DNA of 64,000 bases from DATGUA01 sp035301545 (lineage in GTDB: Bacteria; Bacillota; Clostridia; Tissierellales; Tissierellaceae), in contig DATGUA010000032.1 of assembly GCA_035301545.1 (NCBI GenBank), forward strand, positions 46,325 through 110,324. The letters run 5' to 3'. The notes below the pieces were generated by a model. The model had not been told where the DNA came from, searched no databases, and saw only the letters and a program-made list of their open reading frames with translations. The position numbers and the translations under genes are program-made. Shown piece after piece: positions 8,504 through 16,045 of the stretch; positions within the stretch are counted from its first letter, which is position 1, and each line of letters opens with the position of its first letter.

Positions 8504-9676
8504 GTGACACTAAATAAATATAAAGGAACTAGAGTAGAAATAGATTTAGATAATTTAGCTTTTAATATGAGAAGTATAAGAAGATATATTGATAAAGATA
8601 CTATGATTATGGCTGTAGTAAAAGGAAATGCATATGGACATGGAGCCATTGCAGCATCTAGGGTTTTTTTAGAAAATGGAGCAGATATGCTTGCAGTTTC
8701 ACTTTTTCAAGAAGCTGTTGAATTAAGAAAAGCTGGCATTGATGCCCCTATTCTAACTTTTAATTATATACCTCACTACCAATATGATACTATGATTGAA
8801 AATGATATAATGATAAGTATATATAATTATGAGGATGCACTATTTTTGTCAAACAAAGCTAAAAGTATGAATAAACATGTAAAGATACACATAAAAATAG
8901 ATACAGGTATGAGTAGGGTTGGCTTTCTACCTAATGAAGAAAGTACTAAAGATATAATTAAAATAAGTAAATTACCTAATATAGAGATTCAAGGTATATA
9001 TTCTCATTTTGCTGCTGCAGATGAAAAAGATAAAACTTTTACTAAAAAGCAATATAATAGATTTAATTTGTTTATAAAAAAGTTAAAGGATAATAATATC
9101 AATATACCCATTAAACATATATCTAATTCAGCCGGGGTAATAGACTATCCAGAATATAATTTAGATATGGTGAGACCAGGAATCATATCATATGGATATT
9201 ATCCTTCAACTGAAGTAGATGTAAAAAAACTATCATTAAAACCTGCTATGACCTTTAAAACTAATGTAGCATATTTAAAAACTCTACCTAAAGGAACAGG
9301 AATAGGATATAATCAAGAGTTTATCACAAATAGACAATCTAAAATAGCTACTATTTCTGTAGGATATGCCGATGGATATTATAGGCTGTTAACAGGTAAA
9401 GGAGAAGTTTATATTGATGGAGAAAGAGCACCAATAGTCGGAAAAATATGTATGGATCAAATGATGGTTGATGTAACCGATATAAAAGATATTAAAAGAG
9501 AAGATGAAGTTATATTATTTGGATATAAAAATAAAAAACATCCTCATATTGAGGAAATTGCAAAGTTATTAGGAACTACTTTTTACGAAGTGACAACTAT
9601 AATAAGCCGTAGAGTACCAAAAGTCTACCTTAAAGATGGAAAATATGACCATATAGTAGATTATATATTTGGATAA
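8504..9676 (+). CDS. alr: Alanine racemase
   Basis: 390 residues from a GTG at 8504, preceded by AGAGG at 8491. The frame stays open to a TTG at 8465 inside the previous gene, but that start adds a non-conserved tail and lacks a ribosome site. The enzyme makes D-alanine for peptidoglycan using pyridoxal phosphate. The PLP-lysine motif MAVVKGNAYGHGA is near the N-terminus, SRVGF and IYSHFAAAD lie in the TIM barrel, and the second catalytic residue, Tyr, is in GIGYNQEF. The C-terminal domain ends in VTTIISRRVPKVYL, typical for the family. It lies between the lipoprotein gene and the toxin-antitoxin pair, which has its own promoter. Confidence 0.96.
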   Translation: MTLNKYKGTRVEIDLDNLAFNMRSIRRYIDKDTMIMAVVKGNAYGHGAIAASRVFLENGADMLAVSLFQEAVELRKAGIDAPILTFNYIPHYQYDTMIENDIMISIYNYEDALFLSNKAKSMNKHVKIHIKIDTGMSRVGFLPNEESTKDIIKISKLPNIEIQGIYSHFAAADEKDKTFTKKQYNRFNLFIKKLKDNNINIPIKHISNSAGVIDYPEYNLDMVRPGIISYGYYPSTEVDVKKLSLKPAMTFKTNVAYLKTLPKGTGIGYNQEFITNRQSKIATISVGYADGYYRLLTGKGEVYIDGERAPIVGKICMDQMMVDVTDIKDIKREDEVILFGYKNKKHPHIEEIAKLLGTTFYEVTTIISRRVPKVYLKDGKYDHIVDYIFG

Positions 9677-9694
9677 TAGTTATAGGTTAATTGG

Positions 9695-9724
9695 TTGACA
9701 TATAGCAGTATAACAATATATAAT
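9695..9724 (+). promoter_or_regulatory. Promoter of the toxin-antitoxin pair
   Basis: Consensus TTGACA at 9695-9700 and TATAAT at 9719-9724 with an 18-base spacer, 52 bases before the antitoxin ATG. Transcription would start near 9731, which rules out the upstream in-frame codon at 9729 as a start. Confidence 0.85.
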
Positions 9725-9776
9725 CGTATTGTCTTCTTATCTTTTTAATTGCATAAGGAAATGGGGGTGGGAATTG

Positions 9777-10013
9777 ATGGTTGAAAAGAATCTGATTGTC
9801 CCAATGAAATGCAATGGTACAATAAAAGTAATTAGAGAATGTGTAAAAGTCTATTTTAAGGATATCTGGACCCAAGATATGAATGAAAATCTTAAACATG
9901 GGTATAAGGAAATGAGTCGTATAAATTTGAATTTAGCAGAATCAGGATTAGAGCAAGACAACTCAGATTTATACAATTATGAATCCGTGTTGATAGGACG
10001 TGAGAAATTGTGA
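9777..10013 (+). CDS. MazE/EndoAI-type antitoxin with a shortened ribbon-helix-helix domain
   Basis: 78 residues from the ATG at 9777, with GGGGGTGGG just upstream. The C-terminal two thirds (VIRECVKVYFKD, then LKHGYKEMSRINLNLAESG) match the antitoxins encoded before EndoA toxins in Firmicutes; this half binds and blocks the toxin. Normal members start with a beta strand (RIMISLP-like), a first helix of about 15 residues and an NRSEFIREA turn into helix two. Here the strand-like NLIVPM runs almost directly into CNGTIKVIRECV, so about 14-16 residues covering helix one are missing and the NRSEF motif is altered. DNA binding and autoregulation may be lost while toxin binding is kept. The stop overlaps the toxin start by GTGA, so the two are coupled. 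Confidence 0.8.
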   Translation: MVEKNLIVPMKCNGTIKVIRECVKVYFKDIWTQDMNENLKHGYKEMSRINLNLAESGLEQDNSDLYNYESVLIGREKL

Positions 10014-10363
10014 TTATTAGAAGAGGAGATATTTTCTATGCGGATTTAAGTCCAGTCATAGGATCTGAACAGGGGGGAGTTAGACCAGTCTTAGTTGTGC
10101 AAAATAATATAGGAAATAAGTATAGCCCAACTATAATTATTTCAGCAATTACATCACAAATAAATAAAGCAAAACTACCTACTCATGTAGAGATTAAAGG
10201 AAAAGAGTATGGATTGCCTAAGGATTCAGTTATATTATTAGAACAAGTTAGGACTATTGACAAAAAAAGACTGAGAGAAAAAATAGGTGGACTGGATAAG
10301 CAAATGATGAAATATGTAGATGATGCGTTGAAAATTAGTGTAGGTACAGTGCCCCTTAAGTAG
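10010..10363 (+). CDS. ndoA: MazF/EndoA-type mRNA interferase (toxin)
   Basis: 117 residues, normal length. It begins at a GTG overlapping the antitoxin stop. RRGDIFYADLSPVIGSEQGG followed by VRPVLVVQN is the conserved N-terminus of PemK/MazF toxins, with the catalytic Arg-containing GGVRPVLV loop and downstream TSQ motif (SAITSQ, residues about 47-52) intact, so the enzyme looks active. B. subtilis EndoA cuts single-stranded RNA at UACAU; the specificity here is unknown. It is controlled by the preceding antitoxin and transcribed from the consensus promoter at 9695. A strong terminator follows. An apparently intact toxin beside a shortened antitoxin is worth noting. Confidence 0.96.
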   Translation: MIIRRGDIFYADLSPVIGSEQGGVRPVLVVQNNIGNKYSPTIIISAITSQINKAKLPTHVEIKGKEYGLPKDSVILLEQVRTIDKKRLREKIGGLDKQMMKYVDDALKISVGTVPLK

Positions 10364-10383
10364 GAAAGGTTTAATACATATGA

Positions 10384-10415
10384 AAAAAATAAGCATGTTT
10401 ACATGCTTATTTTTT
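10384..10415 (+). terminator. Rho-independent terminator after the toxin gene
   Basis: Perfect 14-bp stem AAAAAATAAGCATG (10384-10397) with CATGCTTATTTTTT (10402-10415), loop TTTA. The A and T tracts make it work in either direction. Confidence 0.9.
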
Positions 10416-10489
10416 ATTGCTATAACATATTCCCTAATAATATGAATATAAATAGAGTAGAAGATATTCTACTTATTGGAGGGATATGT

Positions 10490-10927
10490 GTGAAAAGATA
10501 CCTAATATTTGCTTTAATCTTAATTGTTATAATTGGAGTATTAGCAGCTCCTAAGATCTTAGGAGATAAAGAACAGAATGTTAAATTTAAGGAACTTGAA
10601 GAAGAAGAAATACCAGAAAAAATTACGGAAATGTTGCCGAAATACATAATGGAAGAAAGAGCATTAATAAGCAAATATAGAGATGATATATATGTTATAG
10701 TTACTCGAGGAGAGAAAAAGTCCCAAGGTTTTGATGTAGATATTGAAAAAATAGTCAAAGAGAAACATTCAAAAGATAAATTTGATATAGTAGTCTATGC
10801 AAATTTTACAGATCCCAAAGTTGATGAAATTTTACCACAAGAATATGACTATCCGTTTGTTATTGTTAAGACTAAACTAAAGTCAATGCCAGAAGAGGTT
10901 CATTTAGAATTTGAATATGAAAATTAA
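10490..10927 (+). CDS. Secreted/membrane-anchored protein with PrcB-like C-terminal domain
   Basis: 145 residues from a GTG at 10490, which has TTGGAGGG 6 bases upstream. The frame extends back into the previous terminator, but that part has no ribosome site. Residues 1-20 (VKRYLIFALILIVIIGVLAAP) form a signal or anchor segment, so the rest is outside the membrane. The C-terminal 100 residues (IYVIVTRGEKKSQGFDVDIE, then a dP-containing strand and YDYPFVIVKTKLKSMP) resemble the PrcB C-terminal domain found in protease-complex subunits and small secreted Firmicute proteins. It stands alone between two terminators. Function is unknown beyond the domain call. Confidence 0.75.
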   Translation: MKRYLIFALILIVIIGVLAAPKILGDKEQNVKFKELEEEEIPEKITEMLPKYIMEERALISKYRDDIYVIVTRGEKKSQGFDVDIEKIVKEKHSKDKFDIVVYANFTDPKVDEILPQEYDYPFVIVKTKLKSMPEEVHLEFEYEN

Positions 10928-10929
10928 GA

Positions 10930-10989
10930 AAAAACACCTGAAATGTTAGATATATGTTAGATATAATCCAACATTTCGAAGGTGTTTTT
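10930..10989. terminator. Bidirectional terminator between convergent genes
   Basis: AAAAACACC (10930-10938) pairs with GGTGTTTTT (10981-10989) and GAAATGTT (10940-10947) with AACATTTC (10970-10977), separated by a small bulge. The A/T arms give a U tract in both directions, suiting the convergent genes on each side. Confidence 0.8.
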
Positions 10990-10994
10990 ATATT

Positions 10995-12179
10995 TTAATC
11001 ACTAGCAAAGTTATCAAAATATCCTTGAACAAGTACTACAGGTGTACCTTTATCTCCACTACCACTAATTAAATCACATAAACTTCCTAATAAATCAGTA
11101 ATCTGTCTTGGTGTAGTACCCAAGGATTCAGCTTGACCTAAGAGATCTACATCTTTAGCATATATTTTTTGTTTTACAGCAGATAAAACTTCCTCTTTAT
11201 TTAATTCATCTAGTTCTGTATCTACTATATATTTCAATTTAATTTCATTAGGTGTACCTTTTAAACCATCAGTATATGCAGGTGATACGACTGGGTCAGC
11301 TAGTTCCCAAATACGTCCAACAGGATCTCTAAATGCTCCATCTCCATATACCATAACTTCTATTGTTTTGCCTGTCTTTTCGATTAGCTTTTTCTGAATT
11401 TCATCTACATAATATTGATTATCTTTAGGAAATAATTTAACTTCATCATCTGAGGCTAAGTTTGAACCTAATAATCCATATTCAGGATTATATCCACTAT
11501 TATCAATAGGAGATGTTAATAAATCTTCTAATCCTAATAAAATATTAGCACCTGCAGACTTAAGTGTTTCTTTAGTTTCTTTTCTATCATGTACATTAGC
11601 AACTAAAACATCTTTAGTGTAATTTAATATAGTTGTAGGGTCATTAGAAAAATAAATATCTATATTTCCAAAAGCCATCTGCTTATATAATTCTACATAA
11701 TCGATACCAGTAAACTGATGTGTAACTTTTTCTCCGAAATAATCTCTATAATCCTCTTCAGTTAATACATCAGAATATGGATTGATTTTTAATTCATGCA
11801 TTTTTTTAATATCCATTAGATGATTTCCAACTTCATCAGCTGGATAATTTAATAAAAGATGAATTTTTTTATTACTTTTTGCAATTCCTCTTAATAAAAT
11901 AGAAAACCTATTTCTACTTAATATAGGAAAAACCACTCCAATTTCGCCGGGAAATTTAGACGCAATATCTCTAGCAATAACATCTGTTGTAACATAATTA
12001 CCTTGTGCTCTGGCAACTAAAGATTCTGTAATTCCAACCACATCTTTATCTCTAAGTTCATAACCCTCTTTTTCAGAAGATAATAATATAGAATCTACTA
12101 CAATATTAATTAAATTATCTCCTTCCTTTACTATAGGTGTTCTTATTCCTCTGGCTATAGTACCAACAGTTCTACTCAT
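10995..12179 (-). CDS. CofE-like coenzyme F420-0:L-glutamate ligase family protein
   Basis: 394 residues from the ATG at 12179, preceded by GGGGAG; a TTG 18 bases further upstream has no ribosome site. The protein matches the Firmicute branch annotated as F420-0:gamma-glutamyl ligase: VGTIARGIRTPIVKEGDNL at the start, DKDVVGITESLVARAQGNY, and MVYGDGAFRDPVGRIWELAD in the C-terminal half. In archaea and actinobacteria CofE adds glutamates to coenzyme F420. No other F420 gene is visible here, so the true substrate in this organism is uncertain. It is a single reverse-strand gene, convergent with the PrcB-like gene; a TATAAT (12228-12223) on its strand lies just beside a long palindrome. Confidence 0.85.
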   Translation of the reverse strand: MSRTVGTIARGIRTPIVKEGDNLINIVVDSILLSSEKEGYELRDKDVVGITESLVARAQGNYVTTDVIARDIASKFPGEIGVVFPILSRNRFSILLRGIAKSNKKIHLLLNYPADEVGNHLMDIKKMHELKINPYSDVLTEEDYRDYFGEKVTHQFTGIDYVELYKQMAFGNIDIYFSNDPTTILNYTKDVLVANVHDRKETKETLKSAGANILLGLEDLLTSPIDNSGYNPEYGLLGSNLASDDEVKLFPKDNQYYVDEIQKKLIEKTGKTIEVMVYGDGAFRDPVGRIWELADPVVSPAYTDGLKGTPNEIKLKYIVDTELDELNKEEVLSAVKQKIYAKDVDLLGQAESLGTTPRQITDLLGSLCDLISGSGDKGTPVVLVQGYFDNFASD

Positions 12180-12230
12180 ATCCTGCTCCCCTTTCAAATA
12201 GTAAAGTTAAAACCTATACTATATTATATC

Positions 12231-12266
12231 ATAATGGAGCATTTAACAAGTTAAATGCTCCATTAT
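12231..12266. repeat. 36-base inverted repeat upstream of the CofE-like gene
   Basis: A perfect 17-bp stem (left arm 12231-12247, right arm 12250-12266, beginning ATAATGGAGC) with a two-base centre. On the + strand it is followed by TTTTTAATAAA like a terminator, yet no + strand gene lies upstream. On the - strand a possible -35 (TTGTTA) of the CofE-like gene lies inside it, 15 bases from a TATAAT, so an operator role is also possible. Confidence 0.6.
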
Positions 12267-12369
12267 TTTTAATAAATAACTTAGAATATATCTTATGGTA
12301 AAAGGAATAATTATATATAGGACACTCCTCTGGTAAAAATTGAAAAGATAATTTATTATAAGTCCTTGT

Positions 12370-12936
12370 TTATTTACAATCAACAATCCTTTTTTCAGTA
12401 AATATATAATCAACAGGTATATCAAAATCGTCTTTAGGAACTTTTTCTAATATTTGGAAATCAAATGCTATAGATAATTTAATTACATTTGGTAATTTAG
12501 ATAGAAATCTATCATAATATCCACCGCCATATCCAACTCTATAACCAGAAGAATCAAATCCAAGTCCAGGAACTATAACTAAATCTATTTCTTTAGGATC
12601 AATATGCCTAATAAATTCTTCTTTAGGAGATAAAATATTATAAAATCCTAATTCAAGTTCATCTAAACTGGTAATTTGAGAAGGTTTAAGTTCTTTTGTT
12701 TCTGGGATAGTAATTGGTACTGTGACTATTTTCCCGTCTTCGATAGCTTGTTCAATAAATCTATGGGTATCTATTTCGTCTGGAGTACTGACAAAGACCA
12801 TAAGAATTTTCGATTTTTTGTAATAAGGAGATTTTAATACTGAATCTATAATTTTTTTACTCGACTGCTTATGACGTTTATCGTCTAATTTTCCCCTTTC
12901 CTCTAATATTTCTTTTCTAATTATATTTTTTTTCAA
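12370..12936 (-). CDS. 5-formyltetrahydrofolate cyclo-ligase
   Basis: 188 residues, normal length. It converts 5-formyl-THF to 5,10-methenyl-THF using ATP, feeding one-carbon metabolism in the cytosol. The signature GYRVGYGGGYYDRFL (residues about 136-150) is intact, as are the N-terminal basic substrate-binding residues (KKNIIRKEILEER) and DLVIVPGLGFDSSG. It starts with TTG on the reverse strand, with GAGGTG at a good distance. It is divergent from ftsE across about 100 bases. The following 100 bases toward the CofE-like gene hold nothing recognisable except the palindrome at 12231. Confidence 0.95.
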   Translation of the reverse strand: MKKNIIRKEILEERGKLDDKRHKQSSKKIIDSVLKSPYYKKSKILMVFVSTPDEIDTHRFIEQAIEDGKIVTVPITIPETKELKPSQITSLDELELGFYNILSPKEEFIRHIDPKEIDLVIVPGLGFDSSGYRVGYGGGYYDRFLSKLPNVIKLSIAFDFQILEKVPKDDFDIPVDYIFTEKRIVDCK

Positions 12937-13038
12937 AAAAAATCACCTCAAATAGTTTATTTATATTCTAATATGTATTATAATATACAATTATAAGAAA
13001 AGAAAATATAAATATGATAGAATATAGAGGTGGAAGTT

Positions 13039-13725
13039 TTGATTAGGCTTATGAATATAAGCAAAGAATATGATAATGGTGTAAAAGCCTTATCAAATGT
13101 AGATTTGCATATAGATAGTGGTGAGTTTGTATTTTTAGTAGGAGCTAGTGGTGCAGGAAAATCAACTCTTATAAAATTATTATTAAAAGAGGAAGAACCG
13201 ACAGGGGGTAGTCTTTATTTAGAAAATAAAAACATAACTAAAGTTAGAAATAGATGGATTCCTCATATACGAAGGAAAATAGGAGTAGTGTTTCAGGATT
13301 TTAGATTACTACCTAATAAAACAGTATATGAAAATATAGCTTTCGCTATGGAAATTTTAGGATCAGATCCTAAGGAAATTAGAAGGCGAGTACCTATGGT
13401 TTTAGGAATGGTAAATATTAGTGATAAGGCATCATCTTTTCCAGATCAATTATCTGGTGGAGAGCATCAGAGAGTGGCTATTGCTAGAGCTATAGTAAAT
13501 AGTCCTCCAATATTGATAGCTGATGAACCGACTGGTAATTTAGATCCAGATACAGCTGGAGAAATTATGGATGTGTTATCTGATATTAATGAAAGAGGGA
13601 CAACAGTTTTAATGGCTACTCATGCTAAAGAGATTGTAAATAGTATGCAAAAAAGAGTAGTAGCTATAGAGAATGGATCCATAATCAGAGATGAAGAGAA
13701 GGGCGGTTATGGACTTGAGATTTAG
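13039..13725 (+). CDS. ftsE: Cell division ATP-binding protein FtsE
   Basis: 228 residues from a TTG at 13039, which gives the family N-terminus (I/M)IRLMNISKEYDNG and has GAGGTGG 5 bases upstream; a GTG at 13030 lies inside that ribosome site. ABC ATPase: Walker A GASGAGKST (near residue 33), signature QLSGGEHQRVAIARA, Walker B ILIADEPTGNLD and His in ATHAKE. FtsE sits on the cytosolic face with FtsX and drives a periplasmic-side wall hydrolase in rhythm with division or elongation. It overlaps ftsX by 17 bases and heads an operon with ftsX, an M23 peptidase, CtpA and a membrane protein. Confidence 0.96.
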   Translation: MIRLMNISKEYDNGVKALSNVDLHIDSGEFVFLVGASGAGKSTLIKLLLKEEEPTGGSLYLENKNITKVRNRWIPHIRRKIGVVFQDFRLLPNKTVYENIAFAMEILGSDPKEIRRRVPMVLGMVNISDKASSFPDQLSGGEHQRVAIARAIVNSPPILIADEPTGNLDPDTAGEIMDVLSDINERGTTVLMATHAKEIVNSMQKRVVAIENGSIIRDEEKGGYGLEI

Positions 13726-14614
13726 ATTAGTTAAAAATGTTACTAAGCAAGGTTTCCAAGGTATGTGGAGAAATCGAGGAATGGGATTAGCTTCAGTGTC
13801 TTCAATTTCTGCAGTACTTATGATATTAGGTGCTGTATTAATACTTATTTTAAGTATTAATTCTTTAGTAATGGAAACACAAGGTAAGTTTGATGAAATA
13901 GAAGTATTTTTAGAAGATGATATTAGTGAGGAAAAGATAGAAGAAGTTGAAGAATTAGTATCCAGTAAAGATGAAGTTAAATCTACTGTTTTTAAATCTA
14001 AAGAAGATGCTTTAGATTTATTAAAAGAAGATTGGGATGAAGAAGCATATTTACTTGAAGGATTAGAAGAGGAAAATCCTCTACCAAATTCATATATAGT
14101 ACAATTAAAGGATGTAGAGGATGCTGACAGTGTCATAGAAGTTGTAAAAGATATAGACGGAGTAGAAAAGGTTCAACATCATAAAGAAATAATAGACAAG
14201 CTTATAGTATTTGCTAATTATATTAGATTAGGTGGACTAGCAGTTATAATTGCTCTAATATTAGTGTCAATATTTATAATTTCTAATACTATTAAATTAA
14301 CAGTAACAGCTAGAAGTAGAGAAATTAATATTATGAAATATGTTGGAGCGACTAATGGGTATATTAAAGGACCATTTATAATGGAAGGTGTATTATTTGG
14401 GATTATTGGTGCTTTAATATCTATGGTAGTTGTCTATTATGGATATGGATACTTTTTTGAATTAATAAATGAAAAAGTATTCAATATGTTTTCTGTATTT
14501 TTAGTACAACCAGTATTTATATTTAAAGATATTTCGATTATATTTTTATCTATAGGTGCAGGTATTGGAGCTTTAGGTAGCTTAGTATCAATGAAGAGAT
14601 TTTTAAATGTTTAG
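13709..14614 (+). CDS. ftsX: Cell division permease FtsX
   Basis: 301 residues from the ATG at 13709, which has AAGGGCGG upstream; an ATG at 13691 adds six basic residues without a ribosome site. Layout is standard for FtsX: a cytosolic N-terminal segment, one membrane helix (about 25-47, SVSSISAVLMILGAVLILIL), a large acidic extracellular domain (about 48-165, DEIEVFLEDDISEEKIEEV), then three membrane helices. The family signature TARSREINIMKYVGAT lies between helices two and three. It partners FtsE, and the extracellular loop usually activates a coiled-coil wall hydrolase such as the product of the next gene. Confidence 0.95.
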   Translation: MDLRFRLVKNVTKQGFQGMWRNRGMGLASVSSISAVLMILGAVLILILSINSLVMETQGKFDEIEVFLEDDISEEKIEEVEELVSSKDEVKSTVFKSKEDALDLLKEDWDEEAYLLEGLEEENPLPNSYIVQLKDVEDADSVIEVVKDIDGVEKVQHHKEIIDKLIVFANYIRLGGLAVIIALILVSIFIISNTIKLTVTARSREINIMKYVGATNGYIKGPFIMEGVLFGIIGALISMVVVYYGYGYFFELINEKVFNMFSVFLVQPVFIFKDISIIFLSIGAGIGALGSLVSMKRFLNV

Positions 14615-14624
14615 GGGGATATTA

Positions 14625-15959
14625 ATGAAAAAGAAAGGTGTAATTTCGATTGTTGTAATTATGTTATTTGTAAGCTTTGCTCAAGTAAATGCTGATAGTA
14701 TGAAAGATTTAAAGAAGGAACAAGAAGCCATTGATAAAGAAATGGAAGATTCTAAAGGTAAGATAGATAATGTTAAAGGAAAAACTGAGAATGTATCTAA
14801 AGAAATCAAAGATTTAGATAAAAAAATGGAAAAAGCAAGTATAGACTTAGAAGAAGTAGAAGACGAATTAGTAAAAATACAAGAAGATATAGATAAAAAT
14901 ACTAAGGAATTAAAGGAAGCAGAAGAAGCTCTAGAAGAAAAGGAAGATACATTTAATCAAAGAATAAGGGCTATGTATATGAATGGAGATATAGGATACA
15001 TAGATATATTATTATCTTCTGATAATATTCAAGACTTTTTATCTAACAAAGAGGTAGTACAATCTATTGCCGAATATGATAAAGATTTAATTAAATTTAT
15101 GAAGGAACAAAAAGATATAATAGATGAGAAAAGAACTGAACTAAAAGCTCAGAGAGCATCAGTTGAAACTACAAAGTCTAAAATTAAATCTAGAAGAACT
15201 AAATTAGAAGAAGCAACTCGTAAGAAATCAGATCTTATGGGAAGATTAGAAAAAGATTTAGAAACTTATGAAGATGCACAAGATAGATTAGCTAATGACT
15301 CTAAAATGGTAGAATCAAAATTGAAGAAACTTCAAGCAGAAGCTGAGGCTAAAGCTAAGGCAGAAGCTGAGGCTAGAGCTAAGGAAGAAGCTGAGGCTAA
15401 AGCTAGGGAAGAAGCTAAAGCAAATGCTGAAGTAGAAAAGTCAAAAACAAATAATACATCTACAGGTGGTAACTCCTCAAAGGGAAGCAAACCAAACGAA
15501 AATCAGTCAAATAATACAACTTCAGCTAGTAAGCCTAAGCCGTCAGGAGGAGAGGTTTCTAGCGGTGGTAGGGCATGGCCTGTTCCAGGATATAGTAGTA
15601 TAAGTTCTTCTTATGGATACAGAACTCATCCTATACATGGAACTAAAAGACTACATACAGGTATAGATATTCCAGTACCTACGGGAACACCTATAGTAGC
15701 AGCGGCAAGTGGGAAAGTTATACATGCTTCTGGATTAGGTGGGTATGGTAATGTAGTAATGATAGATCATGGCGGTGGTATTGTAACAGTATATGCGCAT
15801 AATTCTTCATTAACAGTATCTAATGGACAAACTGTTAATAAAGGACAAACTATAGCTAGAGCAGGAAGTACTGGTGATTCTACAGGACCACATTGTCATT
15901 TTGAAGTTAGAAAAAATGGAGCGACTATAAATCCAAGTCCATGGTTAAGGGGAAATTAA
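14625..15959 (+). CDS. Secreted coiled-coil M23 peptidase (EnvC-like peptidoglycan hydrolase)
   Basis: 444 residues from the ATG at 14625 (AGGGGG upstream). A signal peptide (VISIVVIMLFVSFAQVNA) is followed by a long coiled coil (about 25-235) like that of EnvC and PcsB, an Ala/Glu/Lys repeat, a Ser/Asn/Gly-rich linker, and a C-terminal LytM/M23 domain. The zinc ligands and catalytic residues are present: HTGIDIPVPTGTP, VYAHNS and GPHCHFEV. It would cut peptidoglycan cross-links outside the membrane. The gene overlaps ftsX by none but lies 10 bases after it, matching the known FtsEX-controlled hydrolase arrangement. A terminator overlaps its stop. Confidence 0.93.
   Translation: MKKKGVISIVVIMLFVSFAQVNADSMKDLKKEQEAIDKEMEDSKGKIDNVKGKTENVSKEIKDLDKKMEKASIDLEEVEDELVKIQEDIDKNTKELKEAEEALEEKEDTFNQRIRAMYMNGDIGYIDILLSSDNIQDFLSNKEVVQSIAEYDKDLIKFMKEQKDIIDEKRTELKAQRASVETTKSKIKSRRTKLEEATRKKSDLMGRLEKDLETYEDAQDRLANDSKMVESKLKKLQAEAEAKAKAEAEARAKEEAEAKAREEAKANAEVEKSKTNNTSTGGNSSKGSKPNENQSNNTTSASKPKPSGGEVSSGGRAWPVPGYSSISSSYGYRTHPIHGTKRLHTGIDIPVPTGTPIVAAASGKVIHASGLGGYGNVVMIDHGGGIVTVYAHNSSLTVSNGQTVNKGQTIARAGSTGDSTGPHCHFEVRKNGATINPSPWLRGN
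15340..15427 (+). repeat. Short in-frame coding repeat (Ala/Glu/Lys)
   Basis: Imperfect tandem copies of a unit like GAAGCTGAGGCTAAAGCTA encode AEAKAKAEAEARAKEEAEAK-type residues in the linker of the M23 peptidase. The copy number may vary between strains. Confidence 0.7.
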
Positions 15960-15972
15960 TCCCCTTTTTTTG
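15947..15972 (+). terminator. Terminator overlapping the M23 gene stop
   Basis: AAGGGGA (15947-15953) pairs with TCCCCTT (15960-15966) and runs into a T tract. The stop codon TAA is in the loop. It probably attenuates rather than fully separates the upstream genes from ctpA. Confidence 0.75.
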
Positions 15973-16045
15973 TTAAAAAAATTTAGTATAAACTGGCTAA
16001 TAATATAATAAGATATCTATAGGCTTAAATATTGGAGGTGAGATA

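Noticed and set aside
12243..12425. 60-residue hydrophobic reverse-strand frame after the cyclo-ligase gene
   Set aside because: It overlaps the cyclo-ligase end in another frame, has no ribosome site and contains part of the palindrome; AT-rich DNA gives such frames easily.
13609..14136. Long reverse-strand frame across ftsE/ftsX, and similar long antisense frames in uvrB, nifJ and pfkA
   Set aside because: They are Ser/Leu-rich shadows of the strong coding frames on the other strand, without ribosome sites or conserved motifs.
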